Shown: in pieces, positions 44,337 through 53,506 of the stretch
Numbering within the stretch: the stretch's first letter is position 1
Layout of the letters: the number at the start of each line of letters is the position of its first letter
Assembly (NCBI RefSeq): GCF_000758705.1
Contig: NZ_CP009287.1
Location: 6,510,001-6,574,000 of the forward strand
Source of the DNA: Paenibacillus graminis
Lineage (GTDB): Bacteria; Bacillota; Bacilli; Paenibacillales; Paenibacillaceae
Reading direction: 5' to 3'
Length of the DNA: 64,000 nt
Notes under the pieces: generated by a model
The model's database searches: none
The model's input: only the letters and a program-made list of their open reading frames with translations
What the model was told of the DNA's origin: nothing
Made by a program: the position numbers and the translations under genes

Positions 44337-45804
44337 ACTTTTTCGACAACGACGCCTGAATTTCCTTCTGAACCTCGGCAATTCCCCTATTGAGCTGATT
44401 GTCGTTAACCGGGTTCTGGATGGCCTTGATTAACGCCAGCTCCAACGCTTCGGCGGTCTTGGCATCAACGATGCCTGTTGCCTGCAGCTTGGATGCACTC
44501 TGGAATTTTTTCACCGCATCTTTTGTCGCGGTATCGAAATACCCGTCCTTGCGGCCCGGTTTGTAGCCCAGACCGTCCAGCATGGTCTGTGCACTTTTGA
44601 CATCCGCGTTGTTCATGTTGTATTTCAGAGATACGCTTTTGTTAATCGGCGCTACGGAGAAATAATCCGGCTGGGCCACCGCGATATCCGGCTTGATGCC
44701 CTTGCCGTGAATCCATGTGCCGTTTGGCGTCAGCCATTTGGCAATCGTAATCTTCAGCAGGCTGCCGTCGCCGAGCTGCTTGTCGAAGCTCGTCTGGACT
44801 GTGCCTTTGCCGAAGGAATTTTCTCCGATGAGCTTGGCTCCTGCAGATTGCTGCAGGGCTCCGGCCAGAATCTCCGAGGCGCTTGCGCTGCCTTTATTCA
44901 TCAGCACAACGACCGGATATTTTTTGCTAGAACCCTTGGAAGGGCTGACTTCCGGCTTCTTGCCCTTTTCCTCCACCTGCACAATGGTCTTGCCTGCCGG
45001 CACGAACTGTTCAGCCATATCAATCACCACCGGCAGTACGCCGCCCGGATCGTTGCGGACATCAATGACGAGGCCCTTCATGCCCTGCTTCTCCAGCTTG
45101 CCTAGCTCTTCCTTGAAACGCTCTGCGGTATTCATGGAGAACTGGGTAACCTCGATAACACCTACGCCATCCTTTTCGAGCTTGGCATAGACAGTTTCCA
45201 GCTTCACATCATCGCGGGTGAGCACGTATTCAAGCGGTTCCGCCGCTCCGGTACGCTGAATCTTGAGTGTAGCCTTGCTCCCCTTCGGTCCGCGGATCTT
45301 AGCAACCGCATCATTCAGCTCCATGCCTTCGAGCGTTTCACCGTTTACTGACAGAATCACGTCTTTGGCCTTGAGTCCTGCCTTTTCGGCCGGTGAGCCT
45401 TTGATTGGGGAGACGATAACCACCTTGCCGTTCTCAGAGGAGACCTCAGCCCCGATTCCCGAGAAAGAGCCTTCAATACTTTCCTCAAATTTCTCAGCCG
45501 TTTCCTTGCCCATATAATTTGAATAAGGATCGCCCAGCGCTTCCATCATTCCGTTAACGGCACCGTCGATTAGCTTCGTCCGGTCTACCTTTTCGTAGTA
45601 ATAGCCTTCTATGAGGCTCAGCGTGGTTCCAAGCTTCTGCGACTCCTTCTCCTGCAGGCCGCCAGGCGGCACAACCGCTGCCGCAGCACTTTCACCCGCA
45701 GCCCGTCCGAATATATCCGCATAGCCGGTGACGCCCAAGGTCAGCAGGCTTCCGCACAGCAAGGCAGCGACTATCATAAAAGCCGCTGTGCTTTTCTTCA
45801 ACAT
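44335..45804 (-). CDS. ctpB: S41 family carboxy-terminal processing protease CtpB-like
   Basis: A 489-residue exported protease: signal/anchor helix at 9-28, PDZ domain at about 110-190 (VIVSPIKGSPAEKAGLKAKDVILSVNG region), S41 catalytic core at about 215-370 with the Ser in NKGSASASEILAGAL and the Lys in ENSFGKGTVQT, and a peptidoglycan-binding domain at about 395-460 (VKSAQTMLDGLGY, DAVKKFQ). In B. subtilis CtpB cleaves SpoIVFA during sporulation. Here it may serve sporulation or wall turnover. It lies between the M23 hydrolase and the minJ-like gene. Confidence 0.9.
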   Translation of the reverse strand: MLKKSTAAFMIVAALLCGSLLTLGVTGYADIFGRAAGESAAAAVVPPGGLQEKESQKLGTTLSLIEGYYYEKVDRTKLIDGAVNGMMEALGDPYSNYMGKETAEKFEESIEGSFSGIGAEVSSENGKVVIVSPIKGSPAEKAGLKAKDVILSVNGETLEGMELNDAVAKIRGPKGSKATLKIQRTGAAEPLEYVLTRDDVKLETVYAKLEKDGVGVIEVTQFSMNTAERFKEELGKLEKQGMKGLVIDVRNDPGGVLPVVIDMAEQFVPAGKTIVQVEEKGKKPEVSPSKGSSKKYPVVVLMNKGSASASEILAGALQQSAGAKLIGENSFGKGTVQTSFDKQLGDGSLLKITIAKWLTPNGTWIHGKGIKPDIAVAQPDYFSVAPINKSVSLKYNMNNADVKSAQTMLDGLGYKPGRKDGYFDTATKDAVKKFQSASKLQATGIVDAKTAEALELALIKAIQNPVNDNQLNRGIAEVQKEIQASLSKK

Positions 45805-45849
45805 GATGTTCCCACCGTCCCTTCTTGTCCAGTCATGATGCTGAGGACA

Positions 45850-45872
45850 CGCCCGTTCTGCGAAGAACGGTA
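45850..45872 (-). other. Hairpin upstream of ctpB
   Basis: CCGTTCT/AGAACGG with a 4-nt loop, about 50 bp upstream of the ctpB start. No T-run. It could separate ctpB from the hydrolase gene or shape the ctpB leader. Confidence 0.4.
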
Positions 45873-45949
45873 TCTCTTCCAGTATATGCCGTAAATCAAA
45901 TTAATATTTATAATATAATTTTTCAAGTCCATCTATGACGCCCGGAGCC

Positions 45950-47269
45950 TCACAGATAAGGCATCGGATCAACCGGTTTGCCGTCGATCCGCACTTCAAA
46001 GTGCAGATGCGGACCGGTGACGCGTCCGGTTGCACCCGATTCAGCAATGGTCTGACCGCGGGATACCCGGTCGCCCACACTAACCTTAATGCCACCCTCG
46101 CGGATATGGCCATAAAGCGTCCATACCCCGCCGCCATGGTCAATCACTACCGTATATCCATAGCCGCTCCACCATTCAGCCACAATGACCGTACCCGAAT
46201 CGGCAGCATGAATGCTTGTCCCTTGCGGAACGGCAAAGTCCGTACCCGTATGCATCTTGCCTACTTCACCGGTCACCGGATGGGTCCGTACCCCGTATGG
46301 GGAAGAAATCCGTGCGGATCCCACAGGAAGCAGGAATGGCCCATTCCCGCCCGCATATTCAGAGTAGCTTGAACTGCTGTCCGAGTTGGAGCCGGAGCTT
46401 GAACTGCTGCTGGCAGCCCGGGCTTTCGCTGCCGCAGCAGCGGCTGCCGCTCTGCGCGCCGCTTCGGCTTTGGCTGCCGCTGCTTTGCGTGCGGCTTCTT
46501 CTGCTTTGATCTGGTCCTTCTTGTTCTCGAGCGCGGAGCGCTCGCTGGCCAGCTGCACCAGCTTAGCATCCTGCTCTTCCGTGAGGCCATCGGTCTCCTG
46601 GATTTCCTTATCGTAGTAGGCGATCAGCTCCTGCTTCTCCGCCTCCTTCTCCTTCAGCGTACTCCGCTGGGACTCCAGATCCGTATACAGCTGCTTGGCC
46701 TGGGCATATTGCCCTTCAAGCTCCTGCTTCTTGGCAATAACCGTCTGCTTGTCCAGCTTGTGCTGAACGAGCAGGTCCTGATCCTGGTCTACAATCATCT
46801 TGAGGGAATCCGCCCGGTCCAGGAAATCGGAAAAACTGGTGGATGAGAGCAATACATCCAAATAGGAAACCGCACCGTCGGTATACATCAGGCGGACCCG
46901 GGACTCCAGCAGCTTCTCACGGGAAGCCACACGTGCTTCCGCCTCATCCAGTTCGGTTGCCGTAATATTCAGCGATTTCTCGGTACTGGCGATTTTGCCG
47001 GAAATATCAGTCATTTTGCCTTTGACCTGACTAATTTGATCCAGAACGTACTGAAGATTGAGATTCGTTTTATTCAAATAATGCTTGGCTTCCTGGTTCC
47101 GTGAAGCGGCCTTGTCCTGCACGGCTTTGGCAGCCTGAACCTCCTGCTGCAACTGTTTCAGCTGCTTGTCGATTTCTGCAACCGTAGTTTTTTTGGCATA
47201 TCCGTCAGAGGGTTGGAATAGTGTGACAGCCAGCAGCACAGCGGCCAGCCCGGCGGCAATCTTCTTCAA
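45950..47269 (-). CDS. EnvC-like M23 (LytM) peptidoglycan hydrolase with coiled coil, FtsEX-associated
   Basis: About 439 residues from TTG 47269, 6 nt after GGGGAG; longer frames would overlap ftsX. A signal segment (about 4-22) is followed by an extended coiled coil (about 30-250), an Ala-rich linker, and an M23 domain (about 320-439). The zinc ligands appear intact: HTGTD, and HLHFE with the last His of HxH. E. coli EnvC has the same layout but an inactive LytM domain, whereas this one looks catalytic. Immediately downstream of ftsEX, it is the likely hydrolase gated by that complex. Confidence 0.88.
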   Translation of the reverse strand: MKKIAAGLAAVLLAVTLFQPSDGYAKKTTVAEIDKQLKQLQQEVQAAKAVQDKAASRNQEAKHYLNKTNLNLQYVLDQISQVKGKMTDISGKIASTEKSLNITATELDEAEARVASREKLLESRVRLMYTDGAVSYLDVLLSSTSFSDFLDRADSLKMIVDQDQDLLVQHKLDKQTVIAKKQELEGQYAQAKQLYTDLESQRSTLKEKEAEKQELIAYYDKEIQETDGLTEEQDAKLVQLASERSALENKKDQIKAEEAARKAAAAKAEAARRAAAAAAAAKARAASSSSSSGSNSDSSSSYSEYAGGNGPFLLPVGSARISSPYGVRTHPVTGEVGKMHTGTDFAVPQGTSIHAADSGTVIVAEWWSGYGYTVVIDHGGGVWTLYGHIREGGIKVSVGDRVSRGQTIAESGATGRVTGPHLHFEVRIDGKPVDPMPYL

Positions 47270-47325
47270 CTCGCACTCCCCGTCCTTTGTCTTGTATGAT
47301 GATCGTCCTGCAATCGGATAATGGG

Positions 47326-48246
47326 CTATACTCTGAGGAACTTGCGGATCGATACGGTACTTCCCCATACACCGATCAGCACACCCAGGCTAACAAGCAG
47401 CCCGCAGAGCAGAACCCAGATATCCTGAAACGGAATCAGCTGCAGCCCCAGCATCGGATCTCCCTGGACAGAGGACACGAGACTGCTGTAGCCTGCATAG
47501 AGCGCCCCCGAGGTAACCAGTGAGCCGATCAGCCCAATCAGCGCTCCTTCAATAAAGAAGGGCCAGCGGATAAAATAATTCGTCGCACCCACCAGCTTCA
47601 TAATGCCAATCTCCTTGCGGCGGGCAAGTATCGTCACCCGGATCGTATTGGAGATCAGGAACATCGACATGAGCGCCAATCCCGCTACAAAAATAAACCC
47701 GATGTTGCGTACTGCCTTCGTTACCTTGAAGAGTGTCTCCACCGAGCCTTTGCCATAATTCACTTTGTAAATCGGTTTCTCTTCATGAGACTTGTTAAGC
47801 GCTTCTATCTTCTCCGCCACAAACGGAACCGTCGTAGGCTGAATGACCTCCACGAGCAGCTTATCCGGCAGCGGGTTATTATCCTTATCAAAGCCTTCGA
47901 GCAGCTCGGCGGCATCCGGCCCCATATCCTCACGGAATTCCTTCAGCCCCTGCTCTTTGGAGATGAATTCCACCTTGCTGACCTCCGGCATGCTGCCGAT
48001 TTCATTTTCCAGCGTTTCACGCATCTTCTGATCGGTATTCAGTGTCAGATGCACGTTGATCTGCACCTGGCTGTCCGCCTTGTCGGCAATAGCGTTGACA
48101 TTAAGCACAAGCAATATAAAGACACCAAGCACGAATAGGGAGACGACAATGGAAGTGATGGAAGCCACCGACATCCAGCCGTTGCGGAATACGTTTTTGA
48201 AGCCTTCCCGCACATGCCGCAAGAAGGTTTTAAAACTCATAACCAT
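47326..48246 (-). CDS. ftsX: Cell division protein FtsX
   Basis: The membrane partner of FtsE. The 306-residue product has four helices (about 24-45, 180-200, 230-255, 280-300) and a large extracytoplasmic loop after helix 1 (about 46-175), the standard FtsX layout. The N-terminus SFKTFLRHVREGFKNVFRNGWMS is highly conserved. The start overlaps the ftsE stop by about 17 bp; ATG 48240 is an alternative start. In Gram-positives FtsEX transmits ATP-driven conformational change to a wall hydrolase, here probably the adjacent M23 protein. Confidence 0.95.
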   Translation of the reverse strand: MVMSFKTFLRHVREGFKNVFRNGWMSVASITSIVVSLFVLGVFILLVLNVNAIADKADSQVQINVHLTLNTDQKMRETLENEIGSMPEVSKVEFISKEQGLKEFREDMGPDAAELLEGFDKDNNPLPDKLLVEVIQPTTVPFVAEKIEALNKSHEEKPIYKVNYGKGSVETLFKVTKAVRNIGFIFVAGLALMSMFLISNTIRVTILARRKEIGIMKLVGATNYFIRWPFFIEGALIGLIGSLVTSGALYAGYSSLVSSVQGDPMLGLQLIPFQDIWVLLCGLLVSLGVLIGVWGSTVSIRKFLRV

Positions 48247-48952
48247 ATTCTCCTCTCACTTGGTCTCTGACAATATTTCCGTTCTCGATAGCCAATACCC
48301 GCTTGCGCATTTTATTGACGATATCCCTGTTGTGAGTCGCCATTACAATGGTTGTCCCGCGAAAATTAATTTCGTCCAGCAGCTGCATGATTCCCCACGA
48401 GGTTTCAGGGTCCAGGTTGCCGGTAGGCTCGTCCGCAATAATGACAGAAGGGTTATTGACAATCGCCCGGGCGATGGCAATCCGCTGCTGCTCCCCGCCG
48501 GACAGCTGAGAGGGCTCACGGTTCGCTTTGCTGCGCAGGCCCACTAATTCGAGCACTTCAGGAACACGCTTCTTAATCACTTTCTTCGGAGCTTCGATAA
48601 CCTCCATCGCAAAAGCGACATTCTCATAGGCCGTAAGCTTCGGCAGCAGGCGGAAATCCTGAAAGACCACCCCGATATTGCGGCGGACATAGGGGATTTT
48701 GCGCGGCTTCAGCTTGCCTATATTGAACCCGCCTACCGAAATTTGTCCTTTGGTGGGCGTTTCTTCTCTATAAATTAATTTCATGAACGTTGATTTACCG
48801 GCGCCGGACGGACCGACGACATAGACGAATTCATTGCGGTCAATCTTGACGGATACACCCTGGAGCGCATGGGTTCCGTTCGGATAGGTCTTCCACACAT
48901 CCTGCATTTCAATCACTTCATCACTTCCCGATTCTGACATATTCCGCTGCAA
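48230..48952 (-). CDS. ftsE: Cell division ATP-binding protein FtsE
   Basis: ABC ATPase of the FtsEX complex. Walker A is GPSGAGKSTFMK, signature LSGGEQQRIAIARAIV, Walker B VIIADEPTGNLDP and H-loop VMATHNRD. It ends GEYGYEF as Bacillus FtsE does. Length 240 assumes TTG 48952; an ATG four codons later (48940) is equally plausible. It is the first gene of the division cluster and is divergent from the VanW gene. Confidence 0.95.
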   Translation of the reverse strand: MQRNMSESGSDEVIEMQDVWKTYPNGTHALQGVSVKIDRNEFVYVVGPSGAGKSTFMKLIYREETPTKGQISVGGFNIGKLKPRKIPYVRRNIGVVFQDFRLLPKLTAYENVAFAMEVIEAPKKVIKKRVPEVLELVGLRSKANREPSQLSGGEQQRIAIARAIVNNPSVIIADEPTGNLDPETSWGIMQLLDEINFRGTTIVMATHNRDIVNKMRKRVLAIENGNIVRDQVRGEYGYEF

Positions 48953-49249
48953 ACCGCGGAAGCTTCCATAAACTGCATGAATACCGCAGGCGTATCTATT
49001 GTAACAAATCCGTAACCGCTTGAGTACCCGAAAGTTTTAACGATATCGCACATATACATAAAAAGCATCTTAAAAACCCGGAAAAGAACCTCAGTACCGC
49101 CGCTAGCATCTACATTGTGGAAATTCAAAAATAACCGGCCTGTTACCGGTTCTACCTATTTATATCGGCTGGAAAAGCCATTCATTAAGTCTATAATTCC
49201 TGGCCTGCGCCCAGTCCGCGCAAATCCGCCCAACTGAAGGAGATCTTTC
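48953..49249. other. Divergent intergenic region between ftsE and vanW-like gene
   Basis: A 6-bp stem AACCGG/CCGGTT followed by ATTTTTG on the minus strand lies near 49127-49153. A TACAAT on the minus strand near 48998-49003 could be the ftsE -10 box. No ORF is credible. Confidence 0.35.
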
Positions 49250-50674
49250 ATGAAAAACATCCATGCCGCCCTCATTGCCCTGATCGGCCTGATTCTGGCC
49301 GGCTCCCTAGTAGCCGGAGGACTTCATTTATATGGCAGTCAGCAGACAATCCCCTCAAAAACCCTTGTCGCCGGCTGGGACGTCGGGGGCATGGAGATAG
49401 GCGAAGTACGTGCGGAACTGGCCACCAGACTGCAAGCGCTCGGAGCGGTCCCTTTGGTGCTGAAAGCAGATCCTGACGCCGGGCTCACTGTTACGCTGAG
49501 GCAGGCAGGTATGACATATGAGGCAGAGAAATTTCTGCAGGGACTGAATACACTCACTGAAGACGGGCTGCTGGAACGGGTGCGCGCACGCTGGAGCTTC
49601 CCCCGCAGCTGGGAGTTCGGGGCACATCTGGATCTTGCACAGCTCCAGAAAAGTCTTAGTCCAGACTGGGAAAAAGAAACCTTTGGCGTCCCCGTAGACG
49701 CCGTAAGGCGGATCACCGCAGATGACCGTGTAGTGTATACGCCTGAGAAAACCTCCTATGAGGTAGACTGGCGTGCATTGGAGCTTACCCTGCAGGCGGC
49801 GGTCCCCCTGTCACTCCGCAATGCCGACAGCCTTAAGGACAAACGGATCATCCTTGAAGTTCCGCTCAGCATCCGGCAGCCGGAGGTCACGCTGAAAACC
49901 CTGAAGGAACAAGGCATTGAACGGAAAATCTCCCAATTCAGCACCTCCCTCGGGGCAAGCGGCCCCGGACGCACCTTCAATGTCCAGGCTGCCGCCGAGG
50001 CCGTCAACGGCACCCTTCTGCCTCCGGGTGCAGTCTTCGATTACGGCAAAGCTATTCAAAAGGCCCAGGCTGACACCGGCTTCCGGGAAGCACCGGTTAT
50101 TGTCAACGGCAGGCTGCAGCCTGGGGTGGGCGGAGGAATCTGCCAGGTATCCAGCACGCTGTACAACGCTGCCCTGCGTTCAGGCCTCGAAATCGTGGAG
50201 CGGCGCAACCATTCCCTACCGGTTAACTATCTGCCGAAGGGACAGGATGCCACCTTCTCGGAAGGCAACATCAACTTCCGCTTCCGCAACAACACCGGCA
50301 AATCTCTGATTATCCATGCCGCCGTCCAGGGCCGCACCTTAACCGTGAAGCTGTTCGGCACGTTCCCGAAGAACGTGACCTTCCAGGTCCAGTCCCGGAC
50401 GGTGGAGCTGCTTGCACCCGCCGACAAGTATGTGAGCGACCCTTCACTCCCGCGCGGAGGTACACGGGTTATCCAGAACGGAAAAACCGGCTATATCGTT
50501 GAAACCTACATCACCCGGCTCGTTGACGGCAAAGCCGTTGAGAAGAAGCTGCTCTCCCGGGACACCTATTACGCGCAAAAACGCATCATCGCCATCAACC
50601 GGGGCGGTATGGGCAAGTCCATCCAGCCTGATTCCCGCAGGCAGCCTCTGGTAGAGGACGGAGTGCGGGGTTGA
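49250..50674 (+). CDS. VanW family protein (YoaR-like) with G5-like domain
   Basis: A 474-residue exported protein. A signal/anchor helix is at 7-25, then a peptidoglycan-binding-type region (about 40-225, two copies of a domain with VAGWDVGGMEIGEV). The VanW domain is at about 240-370 (SLGASGPGRTFNVQAAAEAVNGT, PGAVFDYGKAI, GVGGGICQVSSTLYNAAL, ERRNHSLPVNYLPKGQDAT). A G5-like C-terminus carries GKTGYIVETYITRLVDGK. VanW proteins occur in vancomycin-resistance and spore/wall loci, and their reaction is unknown. The ATG follows AAGGAGA. It is divergent from ftsE and ends at a terminator. Confidence 0.88.
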   Translation: MKNIHAALIALIGLILAGSLVAGGLHLYGSQQTIPSKTLVAGWDVGGMEIGEVRAELATRLQALGAVPLVLKADPDAGLTVTLRQAGMTYEAEKFLQGLNTLTEDGLLERVRARWSFPRSWEFGAHLDLAQLQKSLSPDWEKETFGVPVDAVRRITADDRVVYTPEKTSYEVDWRALELTLQAAVPLSLRNADSLKDKRIILEVPLSIRQPEVTLKTLKEQGIERKISQFSTSLGASGPGRTFNVQAAAEAVNGTLLPPGAVFDYGKAIQKAQADTGFREAPVIVNGRLQPGVGGGICQVSSTLYNAALRSGLEIVERRNHSLPVNYLPKGQDATFSEGNINFRFRNNTGKSLIIHAAVQGRTLTVKLFGTFPKNVTFQVQSRTVELLAPADKYVSDPSLPRGGTRVIQNGKTGYIVETYITRLVDGKAVEKKLLSRDTYYAQKRIIAINRGGMGKSIQPDSRRQPLVEDGVRG

Positions 50675-50727
50675 TTTAACTATTGCGCATGGCGGCTTCC
50701 CTTCAGCACGCTCCACTCCTGCAGGCA

Positions 50728-50770
50728 TCAAAAAGACGGTCAGGACATCCAAGTCCTGCCGTCTTTTTGA
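50728..50770. terminator. Bidirectional terminator after the vanW-like gene
   Basis: TCAAAAAGACGG-TCAGGAC pairs with GTCCTG-CCGTCTTTTTGA, almost perfectly. Confidence 0.88.
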
Positions 50771-51065
50771 CATGAATATTAACGGGAGCGTCAGCTTCCC
50801 GCCCCTGGTTTACATTGCGCTTACTTCGGCATAAGCCCTTTACGATGGAGCAGTATCCTTGAGGCACAACGGCAACAGAAAGGATGAACTGCATTGAGCA
50901 CAATTGTATCAAATCAATTATCCGCCTGGCTCCGCATCATTCCACCCTTCCCCGCTGCGTCCCCCTGCGCATTCCTCGCCGGCTTCTTTTGGATTCCCAC
51001 TCAGTTTGCTCCGCCCCAACTCCTGCTCTTCCGCCTACCATCCCTCTGCCAGCCTCAGCCCGCTG
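50771..51065. other. Intergenic region after the vanW-like terminator
   Basis: A well-formed AAAGGA site (about 50880) precedes short open frames (from 50884 and 50894, plus strand), but they run antisense into the IseA-like gene, are Pro/Ser-rich and resemble no family. It may be the remnant start of a lost gene. No terminator for the IseA-like gene is evident. Confidence 0.3.
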
Positions 51066-51659
51066 TTAGAACAGCGTATCCGGAGACATATCAATTCTCC
51101 AATATCCGCTCACTTTCTTCAGCTTCACCACTACGCTTTGGTTCGTCCCCTGGTCCGGTACACTTAACTCAAATACAGCAGTGGCCGCAGTCTTCGAGAC
51201 CATACGCGCTGTTGCCTTATCATACTGCATTGAGTTGCCTATATCGGTATTCACTTGTGCCATTCTACCGTTCTGCTCCAAAAACTGTGTCTGTACATAA
51301 AACGCAGCGGCATTGTGCGTGTAGGCGCGTTTGACGTAACTCATCAGCTGCTGCTTGCTCCCAATATCACTGGAGAGATAACGGTATTCCGTTCCTTTAT
51401 ATTGAAACGTTTCTGGTTGGTACGTTACGCCTCCACGACTGGTATATGTATACAGCTTCTTGGCGTGAACCAGGAGCGGGATCACACTCTTCACCGTCAG
51501 ATTGTTAATCGTTGCCGGACCTTCCTTGCCCGGCGCGGATACCGCCACCGACTTTACACCTTCAATCCCGAAAGATGGCGAAGCCGCGAACGCTCCGCTC
51601 CCCGCTGATACCAGACCCAGTGAAAGAGCGAGGGAGCTGAGCAGCACTTTTTTATTCAT
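51066..51659 (-). CDS. IseA-like DL-endopeptidase inhibitor (secreted)
   Basis: A 197-residue exported protein from ATG 51659, 8 nt after AAGGAGG. The signal peptide is MNKKVLLSSLALSLGLVSAG to about AFA (26). The mature part has the IseA/YoeB pattern: AKKLYTYTSRGG, then TEYRYLSSDIGSKQQLMSYVKRAYTHNAA, then GNSMQYDKATARMVSKTAA and a YWRIDMS ending. IseA in B. subtilis binds and inhibits D,L-endopeptidases (LytE, LytF, CwlO) outside the cell. Here it lies 2 kb from an FtsEX-M23 hydrolase cluster. Family assignment is good but made by motif memory. Confidence 0.75.
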   Translation of the reverse strand: MNKKVLLSSLALSLGLVSAGSGAFAASPSFGIEGVKSVAVSAPGKEGPATINNLTVKSVIPLLVHAKKLYTYTSRGGVTYQPETFQYKGTEYRYLSSDIGSKQQLMSYVKRAYTHNAAAFYVQTQFLEQNGRMAQVNTDIGNSMQYDKATARMVSKTAATAVFELSVPDQGTNQSVVVKLKKVSGYWRIDMSPDTLF

Positions 51660-51926
51660 TATCAATTCCTCCTTATAATTGTGCGATAAGTACTCTATAA
51701 CTTACTGCAGCTTGTAAGCTAAAATACCCAATTCACTATAGGGTCAAAACAGGATTGCGGCAGGATAAGAATAAAAAGCTCCGCTTCCCCACAAAACATG
51801 GAGAGAACACGAAGTTTACCGCTTCCAAGGAGTTGGATAACTTACTTATCATTCTAAAGATTTTTACAATTTATATCTGTTTTATCCTGTGCTATGATTT
51901 GGGCTGAAGGGAAAGGAGATAAAAAT

Positions 51927-52712
51927 ATGGCTTTGATTGAGTGCAGATTTTATTCGGATGTCCTGGGACTAAGCACCTCCATGACGGTGATTTTGCCGCA
52001 ACAGACTACTACGCAAATTGGCATGAACAATGTTACTAAGGGAACACTGCATCCGACACTCTATCTGCTGCACGGCCTCTCGGATGACGACTCCATCTGG
52101 CTCCGCCGCACTTCCATTGAGCGCTATGTGGCACAAATGGGGATTGCAGTGGTGATGCCGCAGGTGCACCGGGGCTTTTATACGGATATGGCCGAGGGAG
52201 GCCGGTACTGGACCTTTATCAGTGAAGAGCTGCCCGCGCTGGCCCGTTCATTCTTCCCCCTGTCCCCCAAACGTGAGGATACCTTTGTGGCCGGGCTGTC
52301 GATGGGCGGCTATGGGGCGGTCAAGCTGGGACTGCGCAAGCCTGAGGCCTTTGCGGCGGCGGCAAGCCTGTCGGGAGCGCTCGATATGGCGCATCATTTC
52401 CTGAACCCGGAGGACCCAACTAAGAAGTCCCTAGAGTACGAACGGATTTTTGGCAAACAGAGTATTGAGGACACTCCCGATGACCTGCTATACCTGCTGA
52501 AAGAGGTAGACCGCTCCAAGGGCCCTAAGCCGCTTCTCTACCAGTGCTGCGGAACTGAGGATTTCCTCTATGAAGACAACCAAGCCTTCCGCAGGGCCTG
52601 CGCCAAGACGTCGCTGTCCTTAACCTACGAGGAAGGTCCGGGCGATCATGAATGGGGTTATTGGGATACCAAAATCCGTGATGTACTGGCCTGGCTGCCT
52701 CTGGGTAAATAA
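51927..52712 (+). CDS. Alpha/beta-hydrolase esterase (tributyrin esterase EstA / S-formylglutathione hydrolase-like)
   Basis: A 261-residue cytoplasmic hydrolase from ATG 51927, 6 nt after AAAGGAGAT; a longer frame from 51894 is not needed. The nucleophile elbow is [13 protein letters not shown] (Ser about 125), the oxyanion region is [23 protein letters not shown], and the catalytic His is in [11 protein letters not shown] near the C-terminus, with the acid in [14 protein letters not shown]. The family cleaves short-chain acyl esters. It is an independent gene. A 21-bp tandem array follows about 30 bp past its stop. Confidence 0.87.
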   Translation: MALIECRFYSDVLGLSTSMTVILPQQTTTQIGMNNVTKGTLHPTLYLLHGLSDDDSIWLRRTSIERYVAQMGIAVVMPQVHRGFYTDMAEGGRYWTFISEELPALARSFFPLSPKREDTFVAGLSMGGYGAVKLGLRKPEAFAAAASLSGALDMAHHFLNPEDPTKKSLEYERIFGKQSIEDTPDDLLYLLKEVDRSKGPKPLLYQCCGTEDFLYEDNQAFRRACAKTSLSLTYEEGPGDHEWGYWDTKIRDVLAWLPLGK

Positions 52713-52744
52713 GGTCCGACCTACCTAAGCTGTAACCGCAAGCT

Positions 52745-52975
52745 TAAAGCGGAGGCGCAACAAGCTAGGATGGACACTCAACAAGCTAAGATGGACGCTC
52801 AGCAAGCAATGTGGACACACATCAAGCTAAGATGGACACACAGCAAGCTAAAATGGACGCTCAGCAAGCTAATCCAGACACGCAGCAAGCTAAGATGGAC
52901 GCTCAGCAAGCTAATCCAGATACGCAGCAAGCTAAGATGGACGCACAGCAAGCTAATTCCTGAAAGAACTTAGCT
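52745..52975. repeat. 21-bp tandem array after the esterase gene (about 10-11 units)
   Basis: Repeated unit close to AAGCTAAGATGGACGCTCAGC, with variants AAGCTAATCCAGACACGCAGC and AAGCTAGGATGGACACTCAAC. Early units encode MDAQQAK-type heptapeptides; an indel near 52808 shifts later units to KLRWTLS/KLIQTRS. Because the frame changes and there is no ribosome binding site, I treat it as a VNTR rather than a gene. Confidence 0.8.
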
Positions 52976-52980
52976 TGCTG
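52946..52980 (+). terminator. Perfect 11-bp hairpin closing the 21-bp array
   Basis: CAGCAAGCTAA (52946-52956, the last array unit) pairs with TTAGCTTGCTG (52970-52980) around a 13-nt loop. No T-run follows. It could be the esterase transcript's 3' structure. Confidence 0.5.
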
Positions 52981-53039
52981 TGGAATCTTCCATACTCCGA
53001 TTCGCCCGATTACGCAGAATTCAAAGGTACGTTTCTACT

Positions 53040-53250
53040 TGGCGCTTCTTAAGCTGATTAGGTGGAAAAAGTATCATTAATTTGCTTGAGCATCAAGCAA
53101 CCCGGCTGGTTAAGTGGAAAAAGTCGCACTAAATCAGCCCATTTCGCTCCACATGAGGGAATACCCCTGAATTAAGTTTCCTTTTTCCACTTAATCCCTG
53201 CAAATGTTGATTTCTAAGGAGTTTAAGTTTCCTTTTTCCACTTCAGTGCT
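53040..53250. repeat. Degenerate GTGGAAAAAGT-motif region, family B copy 3
   Basis: Contains GGTGGAAAAAGTA (53061-53073), TTAAGTGGAAAAAGT (53110-53124) and two inverted copies, CTTTTTCCACTTAA (53181-53194) and CTTTTTCCACTT (53232-53243). Overall similarity to 19025 and 41662 is limited to these motifs, so it may be an old or rearranged copy. The inverted pairs could fold together. Confidence 0.5.
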
Positions 53251-53372
53251 TCAACAACGGCAGTTCTGCTGTTGCCACATTCGTCCGTTAGACTAGTCAA
53301 ACTAAAAGATTCTTTTCTCCAACTAATACCCGCCTTCTACAACCGAAGAAAGGCCATGATTTTCCATGTAAT

Positions 53373-53421
53373 AAAAAACTGTCCTCCTCACATCTAGTGA
53401 TGCGGTGAAAGACAGTCTTTT
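53373..53421 (-). terminator. Terminator of argH
   Basis: Minus strand: AAAAGACTGTC... pairs across CAC/GTG with GACAGT followed by TTTTTT, about 90 bp past the argH stop. Confidence 0.8.
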
Positions 53422-53506
53422 GTTGATTTCAGCAATCATCTCGGCAATCTATCCAGAATTTATCCAGCGATCTGTCCAGCGATCTGTCCTAGCCAATCCG
53501 CCTCTT

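Noticed and set aside
50894..51334. 146-codon plus-strand frame starting with an AAAGGA-TTG context
   Set aside because: Most of it is antisense to the IseA-like gene and it is Pro/Ser-rich with no homology I recognise. The start context is good, so a decayed gene cannot be ruled out.
52770..52973. 67-codon frame over the 21-bp array
   Set aside because: The frame shifts within the array and lacks a start signal; treated as a VNTR.
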